NCBI RefSeq assembly: GCF_039880525.1 | Contig: NZ_CP156989.1 | Span: 682,001 to 746,000 of the forward strand | Source: Agrococcus sp. ProA11 | GTDB lineage: Bacteria; Actinomycetota; Actinomycetes; Actinomycetales; Microbacteriaceae | Direction of reading: 5' to 3' | DNA length: 64,000 bases | Notes under the pieces: model-generated | Seen by the model: only the letters and a program-made list of their open reading frames with translations | What the model was told of the DNA's origin: nothing | Databases searched by the model: none | Part shown: positions 25,875 through 34,837 of the stretch, in pieces | Numbering within the stretch: the first letter of the stretch is position 1 | Layout: every line of letters begins with the position of its first letter | Made by a program: the position numbers and the translations under genes

Positions 25875-26345
25875 CTACGCCCCGAAGCCCAGCCGCTTCT
25901 CGAGCATCTGCAGGTGCCCCTTCGCCTTCGTGTTGTAGAACGCGTGCGTGACAACGCCGTCCTCATCGAGCACGAACGTCGACCGCCGCACGCCCTCGAC
26001 CACGCGGCCATAGCTGTTCTTCTCGCCGAAGGTGTCCCAGGCGAGATGCACCGCGAGGTCCTCGTCGCTCAGCAGCGGGAACGTCAGGCCGTCCTGCTCG
26101 CGTGCCTTCGCAAGCCGCTCGACGGGATCGCGTGAGACTCCGAGCACTGCGTAGCCGTGCTCGGAGAGATCGGGCAGTCGGTCGCGGAAGTCGCACGCCT
26201 GCTGCTGGCAGGCGGAGGTGAGCGCCTGCGGGTAGAAGTAGACGATGACCTTCCTGCCGCGAAGGTCCGAGAGCGTCGCTGGGCGGCCATCCTGATCGGG
26301 CAGCGTGAAGTCGGGTGCGGGCATGCCGGGCTCGAGGTGCGTCAT
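25875..26345 (-). CDS. bcp: Thioredoxin-dependent thiol peroxidase (Bcp/PrxQ)
   Basis: A 156-residue peroxiredoxin reducing H2O2 and organic hydroperoxides in the cytoplasm. The active site YPQALTSACQQQACDFRD has peroxidatic C46 and resolving C51, five residues apart as in Bcp; TSAC replaces the commoner TPGC. GVSRDPVERLAK and AWDTFGEKNSYGR are further family motifs. ATG 26345 is preceded by GGAG; ATG 26354 is possible. Confidence 0.92.
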   Translation of the reverse strand: MTHLEPGMPAPDFTLPDQDGRPATLSDLRGRKVIVYFYPQALTSACQQQACDFRDRLPDLSEHGYAVLGVSRDPVERLAKAREQDGLTFPLLSDEDLAVHLAWDTFGEKNSYGRVVEGVRRSTFVLDEDGVVTHAFYNTKAKGHLQMLEKRLGFGA

Positions 26346-26386
26346 CCGCTCCATCCAAGCAGTGCGCGACGGCCCAGATCGTCTGC

Positions 26387-26392
26387 TATTCT
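26387..26392 (+). promoter_or_regulatory. Probable -10 of the tRNA-Lys promoter
   Basis: TATTCT ends 22 nt before the mature tRNA 5' end. Confidence 0.5.
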
Positions 26393-26414
26393 TGATCCTC
26401 GGCTGAAGAGCCAT

Positions 26415-26487
26415 GCACCTCTAGCTCAATTGGCAGAGCAGTTGACTCTTAATCAATTGGTTCCGGGTTCGAGTCCCGGGGGGTGTA
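26415..26487 (+). tRNA. tRNA-Lys (anticodon CTT)
   Basis: A 73-nt cloverleaf. The acceptor stem GCACCTC pairs with GGGGTGT (one wobble), the D-loop is AGCTCAATTGGCAGAGC, and the anticodon stem-loop TTGACTCTTAATCAA carries CTT. The T-arm is CCGGGTTCGAGTCCCGG and the discriminator base is A. CCA is not encoded. It reads AAG lysine codons. Confidence 0.97.
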
Positions 26488-26494
26488 CGTAAGA

Positions 26495-26523
26495 GAAGGC
26501 CCGGCGCTGAGCGCCGGGCCTTC
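26495..26523. terminator. Terminator between tRNA-Lys and the aminotransferase gene
   Basis: A 13-bp perfect stem (GAAGGCCCGGCGC with its complement) around a TGA loop. It serves both convergent units. Confidence 0.85.
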
Positions 26524-26541
26524 TGCGTGCGCGGGGCGCGG

Positions 26542-27765
26542 CTACTGCCGGTACGACGCCAGGAAGTTGCCGATCCGCTCGATGGCATCCTCGAGGTCGC
26601 GCTTCCACGGCAGCGTGACGATGCGGAAGTGATCGGGATCGGGCCAGTTGAAGCCCGAGCCGTGGGTGACGAGGATCTTCTGCTCCCGCAGCAGGTCGAG
26701 CGCGAACTGCCGGTCGTCGTGGATCTCGTGCACCTCGGGCTCCAGGCGCGGGAACGCGTAGAGCGCGCCCTTCGGGTTCACCACGCTCACGCCGGGAATC
26801 CGCTGCAGCCCCTGCACCGCGGCGTCGCGCTGCTCGAGCAGCCGGCCGCCGGGCAGCAGCAGATCCTCGATCGACTGGTGGCCGCCGAGCGCCACCTGGA
26901 TGCCGTACTGCGCGGGCACGTTCGGGCACAGCCGCGTCGAGGCGAGCAGCGTCAGCCCCTCCAGGAAGCCGGCGGCATGGGCCTTGGGTCCTGTGATCGC
27001 GACCCAGGCGGCGCGGAAGCCGGCCGCGCGGTAGGTCTTCGAGAGGCCGTTGTAGGTGAGCGTCAGCAGATCCGGCGCGAGCGTCGCAATGGAGATGTGC
27101 TCGGCGTCGTCATAGAGGATCCGGTCGTAGATCTCATCGGCGAGGATCAGCAGCGAGTGCTTGCGCGCCAGATCGACGATGCCCTGCAGCGACTCGCGCG
27201 TGTAGACGGCACCGGTGGGGTTGTTGGGGTTGATCACCACGATCGCCTTGGTGCGCGGGGTGATCTTCGCCTCGACGTCGGCCAGGTCGGGCACCCAGCC
27301 GTTCGCCTCATCCGTCAGGTAGTGGATGGGCGTGCCGCCGCCGAGCGACGTCATGGCCGTCCAGAGCGGGTAGTCGGGCGCGGGGATCAGCACCTCGTCG
27401 CCCGAATCGAGCAGCGCCTGCATGGTCATGGTGATGAGCTCGGAGACGCCGTTGCCGAGGAAGACGTCGTCGACCGTCAGCGGCGGGAAATCGGCCACGC
27501 CCTCGTATCGCGTCACCACAGCGCGGCGGGCCGAGAGGACGCCCTTCGAGTCGGAGTAGCCCTCGGCGAGCGTGAGGTTCGCGATCATGTCCTGCACGAT
27601 CGTGTCGGGCGTCTCGAAGCCGAACGGCGCGGGGTTGCCGATGTTGAGCTTCAGGATGCGGTGCCCCTCGGCCTCCAGTCGCGCGGCCTCGGCGGCCACC
27701 GGGCCGCGGATCTCGTAGAGCACGTGCTTGAGCTTCGAGGACTGATCGAGCGACTTCAGGGCCAT
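26542..27765 (-). CDS. Pyridoxal phosphate aminotransferase, AlaA/AlaT type
   Basis: A 407-residue class I/II aminotransferase, probably alanine/glutamate-pyruvate transaminase. It begins KSLDQSSKLKHVLYEIRGP, as in AlaA. PLP-site elements are DEVLIPAPDYPLW, NPNNPTGAVY, ADEIYDRI and the Schiff-base lysine in YNGLSKTYRAAGFR. The alternative is a related aromatic or branched-chain aminotransferase. Minus-strand TACCAT lies 6 nt before ATG 27765, so it should be leaderless. Confidence 0.88.
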   Translation of the reverse strand: MALKSLDQSSKLKHVLYEIRGPVAAEAARLEAEGHRILKLNIGNPAPFGFETPDTIVQDMIANLTLAEGYSDSKGVLSARRAVVTRYEGVADFPPLTVDDVFLGNGVSELITMTMQALLDSGDEVLIPAPDYPLWTAMTSLGGGTPIHYLTDEANGWVPDLADVEAKITPRTKAIVVINPNNPTGAVYTRESLQGIVDLARKHSLLILADEIYDRILYDDAEHISIATLAPDLLTLTYNGLSKTYRAAGFRAAWVAITGPKAHAAGFLEGLTLLASTRLCPNVPAQYGIQVALGGHQSIEDLLLPGGRLLEQRDAAVQGLQRIPGVSVVNPKGALYAFPRLEPEVHEIHDDRQFALDLLREQKILVTHGSGFNWPDPDHFRIVTLPWKRDLEDAIERIGNFLASYRQ

Positions 27766-27777
27766 TGCACCATGGTA
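27766..27777 (-). promoter_or_regulatory. Leaderless promoter -10 of the aminotransferase gene
   Basis: On the minus strand TACCAT lies 6 nt before ATG 27765. Confidence 0.5.
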
Positions 27778-27832
27778 GGCGCGCTCGCAGCGCCACTCGC
27801 GCGCAGGTGGCTCGGGGTGCGGCAGTTCCGGG

Positions 27833-28696
27833 CTACCCGGGCAGCTGCAGCAGTCCGCCGGCGCTTCGCGTGGTGGCGGCGGCGACCGTCATCGCGCGCT
27901 CGAGCGGGGCAGCCCATCCGCTCGTGTGATCCCCGGCGATGACGGATGCGGTGAGCGAGGCGAGCACGCTGTCGCCAGCACCGATCGTGTCCACGATCGG
28001 CTTGTCGAGCTGGGGCACCGATGCGCGCACACGCCCGTCGCGCGTCGCGATGACGGCGCCATCGGCGCCGAGGGTGATCGCGGCGGCGCCGGTGCCCGCA
28101 TCGAGCCAGCGCGTCGCGGTGTCGTCGGCGTGCTCGCCGTAGACCAGCTCCGCATCCTCGTCGCTCAGCTTGACGAGCAGCGCGCGCGCTGCGAGCGCGT
28201 CGAGGCCGGCCGCGAAGCGCGCGCCTGCACCCTCCGCGCCCAGGTAGCCCGGCCGTGCGTTCGGGTCGATGAGCAATCGCTGCCGCGAGCGGGAGAGCGA
28301 CAGCAGCGGCGCGATCTGCTCGGGGTGTTCGAGCGCGAGGCAGGAGACGACGACGAGCGGGGCGGTCTCCAGGACGACCTCGAGCCCAGCGAGGTCGACG
28401 AAGCGCTGCCGGCCCGCTGCGTTGAACTCGTACCGCATCGTGCCGCCGTCGCGCACGGCGGCGGCGACCGCGGTGCCGTGCGGCGCATCCGTCGCCAACA
28501 GCTCCACGCCGTGCGTCGCGCAGTGCTCGCGCACGAGCCGCCCCGGCTCGTCGTCGCCGACCATGGCGATGAGCCGCGCCGGCACGCCGAGACGAGCGAG
28601 CCCCACGGCAACGTTGAGGGCCGCGCCGCCGACGATCGACGCGCCGTCGACCTCATCGACGAGCGCGTCTCCGACGACGGCGACGGGCTCGCTCAT
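27833..28696 (-). CDS. PfkB-family carbohydrate kinase
   Basis: A 287-residue ribokinase-fold sugar kinase, fructokinase-like. The N-terminal GGAALNVAVGLARLG substrate motif and the C-terminal VDTIGAGDSVLASL with catalytic Asp are intact. LIDPNARPGYLG is a mid-region family motif. The sugar cannot be named; fructose is likeliest. ATG 28696; the gene stands 67 nt beyond the aminotransferase start on the same strand and may run into it. Confidence 0.88.
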   Translation of the reverse strand: MSEPVAVVGDALVDEVDGASIVGGAALNVAVGLARLGVPARLIAMVGDDEPGRLVREHCATHGVELLATDAPHGTAVAAAVRDGGTMRYEFNAAGRQRFVDLAGLEVVLETAPLVVVSCLALEHPEQIAPLLSLSRSRQRLLIDPNARPGYLGAEGAGARFAAGLDALAARALLVKLSDEDAELVYGEHADDTATRWLDAGTGAAAITLGADGAVIATRDGRVRASVPQLDKPIVDTIGAGDSVLASLTASVIAGDHTSGWAAPLERAMTVAAATTRSAGGLLQLPG

Positions 28697-28724
28697 GCTC
28701 GCACCATCGTCTGAGCCGCTCCGG

Positions 28725-28949
28725 TCACTTGCGCTTCGCGGTCTTGCGCAGCTCGCGCTCGAGCTCATTGCGCTTGATCGCATCCTCGCGCTGTCCGACG
28801 GCGCCCAGGGCGAGTGCGACGCCGATGCCCCAGCTGGCCCACAGCAAAGCAAGCCGCCAGTCGCGCGGGCCGGACTTCGTTGCCTTCACCACCGGAATGG
28901 CGCTGGTGAGCGAGCTGATGAAGCCCGCGTTGAACAGGTACTTGCGCAT
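28725..28949 (-). CDS. Small basic membrane protein
   Basis: A 74-residue protein starting MRKYLFNAGFISSLTSAIPV, with one clear membrane helix (LALLWASWGIGVALALGAV) and a highly charged C-terminus (NELERELRKTAKRK). No family is recognised. GGAGG lies at the right distance from ATG 28949, which supports it as a true gene. It ends 28 nt before the kinase start on the same strand. Confidence 0.75.
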   Translation of the reverse strand: MRKYLFNAGFISSLTSAIPVVKATKSGPRDWRLALLWASWGIGVALALGAVGQREDAIKRNELERELRKTAKRK

Positions 28950-29028
28950 GTCGCCTCCTCGTCGCGACCCAACTTACTGGCGCGCGCCTGAGCAGCGCCC
29001 GCGACGCTCAGCATCCGCTCTGGATCCT

Positions 29029-29060
29029 GACCGATCGGTCGAAGGCTGACCGATCGGTCA
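29029..29060. promoter_or_regulatory. Paired TetR operators of the MMPL operon
   Basis: GACCGATCGGTC (29029-29040) and TGACCGATCGGTCA (29047-29060) are perfect palindromes with starts 19 bp apart. The second abuts the -10 TAGTGT. Confidence 0.75.
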
Positions 29061-29061
29061 G

Positions 29062-29075
29062 TAGTGTTGGTGCAC
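29062..29075 (+). promoter_or_regulatory. Leaderless promoter -10 of the TetR-MMPL operon
   Basis: TAGTGT (29062-29067) ends 8 nt before GTG 29076 and is directly next to operator 2. Confidence 0.45.
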
Positions 29076-29678
29076 GTGACTACCCGCGACACGATCCTCC
29101 GGGCCGCGCTCGAGCGCTTTGCTCGCTTCGGCTACCTCGGCAGCTCGATCCAGCAGATCGCCGACGACGTCGGCACCTCGAAGTCGTCGGTGCTCTACCA
29201 CTTCGATGCCAAGGAGGCGCTGCTCGAGGCCGCGCTGGCCCCGGCGATCGATGCGCTCGACGGCCTCCTGCAGCAGGTGCCGACCCGCGAGCAGCAGCTC
29301 GCCTTCGACCGCCACGACCTCGAGGCGATGGTCACCGCCTTCGTCGAGCTGCTGCAGGCGCACGCACGAGCGGTCACGATCTTCATCAGCCAACGGGGTG
29401 CCCTGGTGGAGGTGCCCGTCGTCGAGCGCGCGAACGCGCTGGTCGCGCGTGTCGCGCAGAGGCTGGTCGCGGAGGCGTCCGAGAAGCCCGAGGTGATGCG
29501 ACTGTCGATCGGCCTCGCGGGCGCTGCCTTCCTGATCGGCGAAGCGGACCGGGACAACATGCCCCAGGTCGATCGCGAGCTGCAGCGTCGCGTGCTGATC
29601 GACACGATCGTCGACCTGTGTCCACCGCTGCCGGCCGAGCTCGCGGCCGGCTCGCGCGCCGAGGGGAAGGACGCCTGA
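29076..29678 (+). CDS. TetR regulator of the MMPL / YhgE-Pip operon
   Basis: A 200-residue regulator. HTH: ERFARFGYLGSSIQQIADDV, then GTSKSSVLYHFDAKEALLEA. The C-terminal domain is helical with unknown ligand. Several in-frame starts exist (GTG 29064, TTG 29067, GTG 29070); GTG 29076 fits the -10 and family length. It overlaps the MMPL start (TGATG) and probably represses the whole operon from the palindromes at 29029-29060, as is usual for TetR genes beside exporters. Confidence 0.87.
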   Translation: MTTRDTILRAALERFARFGYLGSSIQQIADDVGTSKSSVLYHFDAKEALLEAALAPAIDALDGLLQQVPTREQQLAFDRHDLEAMVTAFVELLQAHARAVTIFISQRGALVEVPVVERANALVARVAQRLVAEASEKPEVMRLSIGLAGAAFLIGEADRDNMPQVDRELQRRVLIDTIVDLCPPLPAELAAGSRAEGKDA

Positions 29679-32605
29679 TGGCCACCTGGCTCGCCCGCGT
29701 CGGCGCCGCATCCATGCGCCGCGCCTGGCTCGTCATCCTCACCTGGGTCGTGCTCTTGGGCGGCGTGCTGGGCGGTGCCCTCGCACTCGGTCCGAACATG
29801 CAGGAATCCTTCGAGATCCCGGGCACCGAGTCGCAGGTCGCCCTCGATCGCCTCGGCAGCGTCTTCCCGCAGGTCGCGGGCAGCGCCGTGCAGGTCGTCT
29901 ACCAGGCGCCCGACGGCGAGGGCATCCGGGACTACCGCGACACGATCGAGGCGCAGGTCGCCGAGATCGCCGCGATCGACGACGTGGCGACTGCGGTCGG
30001 GCCGTGGGACGAGTATGCCGCCGACCAGGTCTCCGACGACGGCGAGTACGCCTTCGCGCAGGTGCAGTTCGAGCCGCAGGGCGCGGGTGTCACTCCCGCC
30101 GGCATCGATGAGCTGGTGGCGACGGCGGATGCGGCGCGCGCCACCGGGCTGACGGTCGAGTTCGGCGGGCAGGCGTTCCAGGCCACGAGCGTTCCGATCT
30201 CGTGGGTGGAGGGGCTCGGCGTGGTGTTCGCCGGCGTCGTGCTGTTCGTCACGTTCTGGTCGCTGCTCGCGGCGGGACTGCCGCTCATCACGGCGCTCGT
30301 GGGCATCGGCATCACCATGGGCGGGGTGCTGGGCGCCTCGGCGCTCGTCACGGTGTCGAACTCCGCGCCGCTCATGGCGCTCATGATCGGTTTGGCGGTC
30401 GGCATCGACTACGCGCTCTTCATCCTCTCCAAGCATCGATCGCAGCTCGCATCCGGCATGGGCGTGCGCGAGTCCGGCTCGCTCGCGGTCGGCACAGCGG
30501 GCACCGCGGTGGTCTTCGCCGGGCTCACGGTGATCGTTGCGCTGACCGGACTGCTCATCGTCGGCATCCCGTTCCTGTCGGTGATGGGCATCGGTGCGGC
30601 CGTCTCGGTGGCGATCGCCGTCGCCGGCGCCGCAACGCTGCTGCCCGCGATCATGTCGCTGCTGGGGGAGCGGCTGCGGCCGAAGCCCGGCAGCCGTGCC
30701 GCGCGGCTGGCCGCACGCGACGTCGACACGCAGCCGACCCTCGGCATGCGGTGGGTGACCGGCGTCGCGCGGCGGCCGTGGTTCGCGATCGTCGGCGTGC
30801 TCGCGATCGTCGGCGTCGTCGCGATCCCGGCCGCCAGCCTGCAGCTCGCGCTGCCCGACAACGGCGGCGAGGCGCAGGGCACGACGCAGCGCCAGGCCTA
30901 CGACATGATGCAGGACGGGTTCGGAGAGGGCTCCGTCGGACCGCTCGTGGTGATGGCCGACATCACCCAGGTGACCAACATTCTCGGCACGCTCGACGCG
31001 CTCTCCGACGAGCTGGAGCAGATCGACGGCGTCGCCCGCATCGGCAGTGCGTTCCCGGATGAGACCGTCGACACCGCGATCATCCAGGTGATCGCCGAGA
31101 CCGGGCCGTCCGATCCGGCGACTGTCGACGTGGTGAACGCCATCCGGGACGCCGCGCCGACGCTGGCGGCCGAGTACGGCACACCGATCGCCGTGACCGG
31201 CTCGACAGCGGTGCAGATCGACGTGTCGCAGCGCCTCTCTGCCGCGCTGCTGCCCTTCGGCGCGGTCGTCGTGTCGCTCGCGATCGTGCTGCTGATGCTC
31301 GTGTTCCGGTCGATCCTGGTGCCGGTCACGGCCGCGCTCGGTTTCCTCGCCTCGGTGCTCGCCGCCTTCGGCACGGTCGTCGCGGTCATGCAGTGGGGCT
31401 GGGGGATCGAGCTGCTGCACGCCGAGGCTGGGCCGATCCTGTCGTTCATGCCCGTGCTGCTGATGGCGGTGCTGTTCGGCCTGGCGATGGACTACCAGAT
31501 GTTCCTCGTCTCCGGCATGCGGGAGGCCTACGCGCACGGGCGCGCCTCGGACCCGGACCGTGCGGTCAGCGCTGTGCGGCACGGCTTCGCGGCCAACGCG
31601 CGCGTCGTCACCGCGGCCGCGCTCATCATGTTCTTCGTCTTCTTCGCGTTCGTGCCGGAGGGCATGGCGATGATCAAGTCGATCGCGCTCGGTCTCGCCG
31701 TCGGCGTGGCCGTCGACGCCTTCCTGGTGCGCATGACGCTCATCCCCGCGCTCATGACGCTCATGGGCGAGCGTGCGTGGTGGCTGCCGAGGTGGCTCGA
31801 CCGCGCACTGCCCAACATGGATGTCGAGGGCGAGGGCCTCGGCCGGCACCGGGCGGCGCTCGCGTGGGCGGCGGATGCGGGCGGCCATCTCGCGCTCGAG
31901 CGGCTGCGGCCGGAGCTCGGCTACGACGCACCCGGCACTGCCTCTTGGACGATCACCGCGCCGCGCGGCGCGGTCGTGCGCCTCATCGGCGACTTCGCCG
32001 ACCGCCAGCGGCTGGCGCACGCGCTGCGGGGCGACATCGGTGCGAGCGGGCACGCCCATGTAGGCGGCGCCGCGCTGCCCGGCGACATCGCCGCGCTCCG
32101 CAGCCGCATCGCGCTCGTCGACCTGGACGGCAACGTCGAGTCGGCGCACCAGGCGGCCAGGGCGGCGCTCGCGCTGCGCTCGCCGTTCGCGGTCGGGCCG
32201 GTGCTCGATCGTCGCGCCGCCGCGCTCGTCGATCGCGCGGCCGCAGCCGCGGGAGGCCCCATCGACGCTGCGGCGCCGCTGTCTCGCCTGACGCCGCTGG
32301 AGCGCGCCGCGGTGCTGCTGGCGATCGCCATGGAGCGCACGCCGAGCGTGCTCTGGATCGACGCGGCATCCGGGGCGCCCTCCGGCGCCGCTGCGATTGC
32401 CGCCCGCATCGGCGGCGACGACGTGACCATCGTCACGAGCGAGCCGGCGCCCGAGGCGCACGGCCGCGCCGCGATGGAGCTCGCACCCGCCGATGCCGCA
32501 GCGGAGGACCGCGCGACGGCCGAAGCCCACGCGGCGGCTGACACCGATACCGATACCGACGCGACGCCCACCGAGGCACTCGCGACCACGGGAGCAGACC
32601 GATGA
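29678..32605 (+). CDS. MMPL/RND-family exporter with C-terminal degenerate ABC-ATPase-like domain
   Basis: A 975-residue membrane protein. Residues 1-725 are a standard MMPL protein: two halves with membrane helices near 15-37, 170-340, 375-395, 518-573, 584-618 and 643-705, and the proton-relay motifs GLAVGIDYALFILSKHR and GLAMDYQMFLVSGMREAY. Residues about 746-925 resemble an ABC nucleotide-binding domain: SWTITAPRGAVVRLIGD takes the Walker A place but lacks GxxGxGK, and LSRLTPLERAAVLLAIAMER then PSVLWIDAAS take the signature and Walker B places. The tail ends with a short DT repeat. It probably exports lipids or drugs. Coupled to its neighbours on both sides. Confidence 0.85.
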   Translation: MATWLARVGAASMRRAWLVILTWVVLLGGVLGGALALGPNMQESFEIPGTESQVALDRLGSVFPQVAGSAVQVVYQAPDGEGIRDYRDTIEAQVAEIAAIDDVATAVGPWDEYAADQVSDDGEYAFAQVQFEPQGAGVTPAGIDELVATADAARATGLTVEFGGQAFQATSVPISWVEGLGVVFAGVVLFVTFWSLLAAGLPLITALVGIGITMGGVLGASALVTVSNSAPLMALMIGLAVGIDYALFILSKHRSQLASGMGVRESGSLAVGTAGTAVVFAGLTVIVALTGLLIVGIPFLSVMGIGAAVSVAIAVAGAATLLPAIMSLLGERLRPKPGSRAARLAARDVDTQPTLGMRWVTGVARRPWFAIVGVLAIVGVVAIPAASLQLALPDNGGEAQGTTQRQAYDMMQDGFGEGSVGPLVVMADITQVTNILGTLDALSDELEQIDGVARIGSAFPDETVDTAIIQVIAETGPSDPATVDVVNAIRDAAPTLAAEYGTPIAVTGSTAVQIDVSQRLSAALLPFGAVVVSLAIVLLMLVFRSILVPVTAALGFLASVLAAFGTVVAVMQWGWGIELLHAEAGPILSFMPVLLMAVLFGLAMDYQMFLVSGMREAYAHGRASDPDRAVSAVRHGFAANARVVTAAALIMFFVFFAFVPEGMAMIKSIALGLAVGVAVDAFLVRMTLIPALMTLMGERAWWLPRWLDRALPNMDVEGEGLGRHRAALAWAADAGGHLALERLRPELGYDAPGTASWTITAPRGAVVRLIGDFADRQRLAHALRGDIGASGHAHVGGAALPGDIAALRSRIALVDLDGNVESAHQAARAALALRSPFAVGPVLDRRAAALVDRAAAAAGGPIDAAAPLSRLTPLERAAVLLAIAMERTPSVLWIDAASGAPSGAAAIAARIGGDDVTIVTSEPAPEAHGRAAMELAPADAAAEDRATAEAHAAADTDTDTDATPTEALATTGADR

Positions 32606-34797
32606 CCAGCACGTTCCAGAAGGCGATCGCGCTCACCGCGGCCGCCGCGACCCCGTTTGCCATCGCCGCGCTCGCGGCCTGGTCGTTCGGGCCCGCGGCC
32701 GACGGCGACCACGACGTGCCGGCAGCCGTCGTGAACCTCGACGAGCTGCTGACGACGACTGCGGAGGACGGCACCGAGACGACCATGTTCGCGGGCCGCC
32801 AGGTGGTCACCGACCTAGTGGCAGACGATGACGACGGCTTCGAGTTCCTGATCCTCAACGACGAGGATGCCGCTGCGGCGCTCGCCGACGGCGAGGTGCA
32901 GGCGGTCGTGACGATCCCTTCCGACTTCTCGCAGCGCGTGCTGAGCCTGCAGGGCGAGGAGCCTCGGCAGGCGGGCATCCGCATCGTCACCGATGCCACC
33001 TCCAGCGGGCTCGCGACGAGCCTCGCCACCGAGACCGGTGAGTCGATCATGGCCTCGTTCGGCGACGTCGTGACGAGCGGCTTCATCTCGGGGCTCTACG
33101 GGGGCCTCGGCACCCTTGCCGAGGAGCTCGGCTCGGCGGCGGACGGCGCCGGTGATCTGGGCGACGGCGGCGCGGAGCTCGCGGTGGGCATCGGTGACCT
33201 CGCCGAGGGCATCGACCAGCTCGCCGACGGCGTCGACGGCGCGCAAGCCGGCGCGGGCGCCCTCGCAGACGGCGGCGACCAGCTCGCTGCTGGGCTCGGC
33301 AGCGCGCAGTCGGGCATCTCGCAGCTCGCCGGCGGCGCCGCGGAGCTGAGCGATGGCGTCGATCAGTACACGGCTGGCGTCGATCAGGTGGCCGGCGGAG
33401 CGGCAGCCCTCAGCGACGGCGTCGATCAGTACACGACCGGCGTGGATGCCTTCGCGGGCGGCGTGCAGCAGGCGAGCGCTGAGATCAGCGACGGGCTCGA
33501 GCAGGCCGCCGCAGCAGGCGGCATCGGCGAGCTCCAAGGCGCGCTCGCCTCATCGAGCGCGGGCGCAGCGCAGATCGCTGCCGCGCTCGCCGCCGACCCC
33601 GATGCCGATCCGCAGCTGCTCGCGGCGGCGCAGCAGCTCGCGGGCGGCCTCGACCAGCTCGCGCAGCAGGATCTCGCTGCGCAGCTCTCGGCCGGGCTCG
33701 GCGAGGTGACGACAGGGCTCGATCAGCTGAGCGCCGGTGCCGCGCAGGTCACCGCCGGCGGCGCGGATCTTCGCGACGGTGCATCACAGCTCGCCGACGG
33801 TGCGGCACAGGCCTCGGCCGCATCGCCCGCGCTGCGCGATGGCGCCTCCGGGCTTTCCAACGGTCTCGCTGAGCTCGACCGCGGGTTCGGATCGTCCGTG
33901 ACCGGCGCGCAGCAGCTCGCCTCGGGCACGCGCGAGCTCGGCAACGGCCTCGGCGAGCTCGAATCCGGCGCCGTGCAGCTGGCCGCAGGCGCCCGCTCGG
34001 CGCAGACCGGGGCATCGCAGCTCGGCGACGGCGCGACCGAGCTCGGCGACGGGCTGCGCACCGCGGTCGCGGCCTTGCCGCAGCTGAGCGACAGCGAGCT
34101 CGCGAACCTCTCGGAGGTCGCCACCAACCCCGTCGGCTTCAATCTTGCGGAGCAGAACGCCGTGCCCAGCGGCGAGGCGCGCATCGCCACGATCGCGGTG
34201 CCGATCGGCCTGTGGCTGGGCGCGCTCGCACTTGCCCTCGTGCTCGCCAGGAGCGGCCGGCGCGTGTTCGCCTCGGCCGAGACCGACGGCCGGGTGCTCG
34301 CGACCCTGCTCGTGCGCTCGGCCTGGGTGGTCGCGGCGCAGGCGCTGCTGGCGTCGCTCGTCGTGCACGCGATCGGCGGTGTCGCCTGGTCGGCCGCGCC
34401 AGCCACCTTCGGTGTCGCGCTGCTGTTCGCGGCCGTCGCCACGCTGCTGCACCTGGCGTTCGTCGCCTGGTGGGGGCCGGTGGGTGCCGTTGTGTCGATC
34501 GTGCTGCTGGGCCTGCAGGCGGTGGCTGCCGGCGGCATCGTGCCGCGCGCGGTGCTGGGCGACGGCTTCGACATCATCGCGCCCGTGCTGCCGATGACGC
34601 ATGCGGTGGATGCGCTGCAGGCGATCGCGACCGGTTCCGGCGGGGCGGGTGGCGCGGTAGCCATGCTCGTGGTCTTCGCCGGTGTCGGCCTGCTCGCCGC
34701 GTACCTCGCGGTGCGCAGCGCGAGGCAACGCGAAACCGGAGCGCGCATCCGCGCGCTCGACACGCTGGCGCCGACACCGGGACTCGCCGCCGCCTGA
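32602..34797 (+). CDS. YhgE/Pip-domain membrane protein
   Basis: A 731-residue protein of the phage-infection-protein family, related to ABC-2 permeases. It has an N-terminal helix (about 8-28) and an extracytoplasmic domain. Residues about 180-480 are a long Gly/Ala-rich series of short repeats of the kind xLxDGxxQLxxGxxxL (ADGVDGAQAGAGALADGG and similar). Five or more C-terminal helices follow, e.g. AQALLASLVVHAIGGVAWSA. In related loci the partner is an ABC ATPase; here the only ATPase-like part is the decayed tail of the upstream MMPL. Coupled by ATGA. Confidence 0.88.
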   Translation: MTSTFQKAIALTAAAATPFAIAALAAWSFGPAADGDHDVPAAVVNLDELLTTTAEDGTETTMFAGRQVVTDLVADDDDGFEFLILNDEDAAAALADGEVQAVVTIPSDFSQRVLSLQGEEPRQAGIRIVTDATSSGLATSLATETGESIMASFGDVVTSGFISGLYGGLGTLAEELGSAADGAGDLGDGGAELAVGIGDLAEGIDQLADGVDGAQAGAGALADGGDQLAAGLGSAQSGISQLAGGAAELSDGVDQYTAGVDQVAGGAAALSDGVDQYTTGVDAFAGGVQQASAEISDGLEQAAAAGGIGELQGALASSSAGAAQIAAALAADPDADPQLLAAAQQLAGGLDQLAQQDLAAQLSAGLGEVTTGLDQLSAGAAQVTAGGADLRDGASQLADGAAQASAASPALRDGASGLSNGLAELDRGFGSSVTGAQQLASGTRELGNGLGELESGAVQLAAGARSAQTGASQLGDGATELGDGLRTAVAALPQLSDSELANLSEVATNPVGFNLAEQNAVPSGEARIATIAVPIGLWLGALALALVLARSGRRVFASAETDGRVLATLLVRSAWVVAAQALLASLVVHAIGGVAWSAAPATFGVALLFAAVATLLHLAFVAWWGPVGAVVSIVLLGLQAVAAGGIVPRAVLGDGFDIIAPVLPMTHAVDALQAIATGSGGAGGAVAMLVVFAGVGLLAAYLAVRSARQRETGARIRALDTLAPTPGLAAA

Positions 34798-34824
34798 GCG
34801 CACGGCGGGCCACCGCGCACGGGC

Positions 34825-34837
34825 TACGCTCGCGCTT
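34825..34837 (+). promoter_or_regulatory. Leaderless promoter -10 of the KASIII/GT/P450/ligase operon
   Basis: TACGCT ends 7 nt before GTG 34838. Confidence 0.5.

Noticed and set aside
26415-26487. tRNA-Lys as an integration site
   Set aside because: No integrase gene and no repeat of the tRNA 3' end were seen nearby.
29195-32530. Very long open frame on the strand opposite the MMPL gene (over 1,000 codons)
   Set aside because: It is antisense to an intact exporter gene, is rich in Arg, Asp and His from complementary codons, and has no domain or ribosome site.
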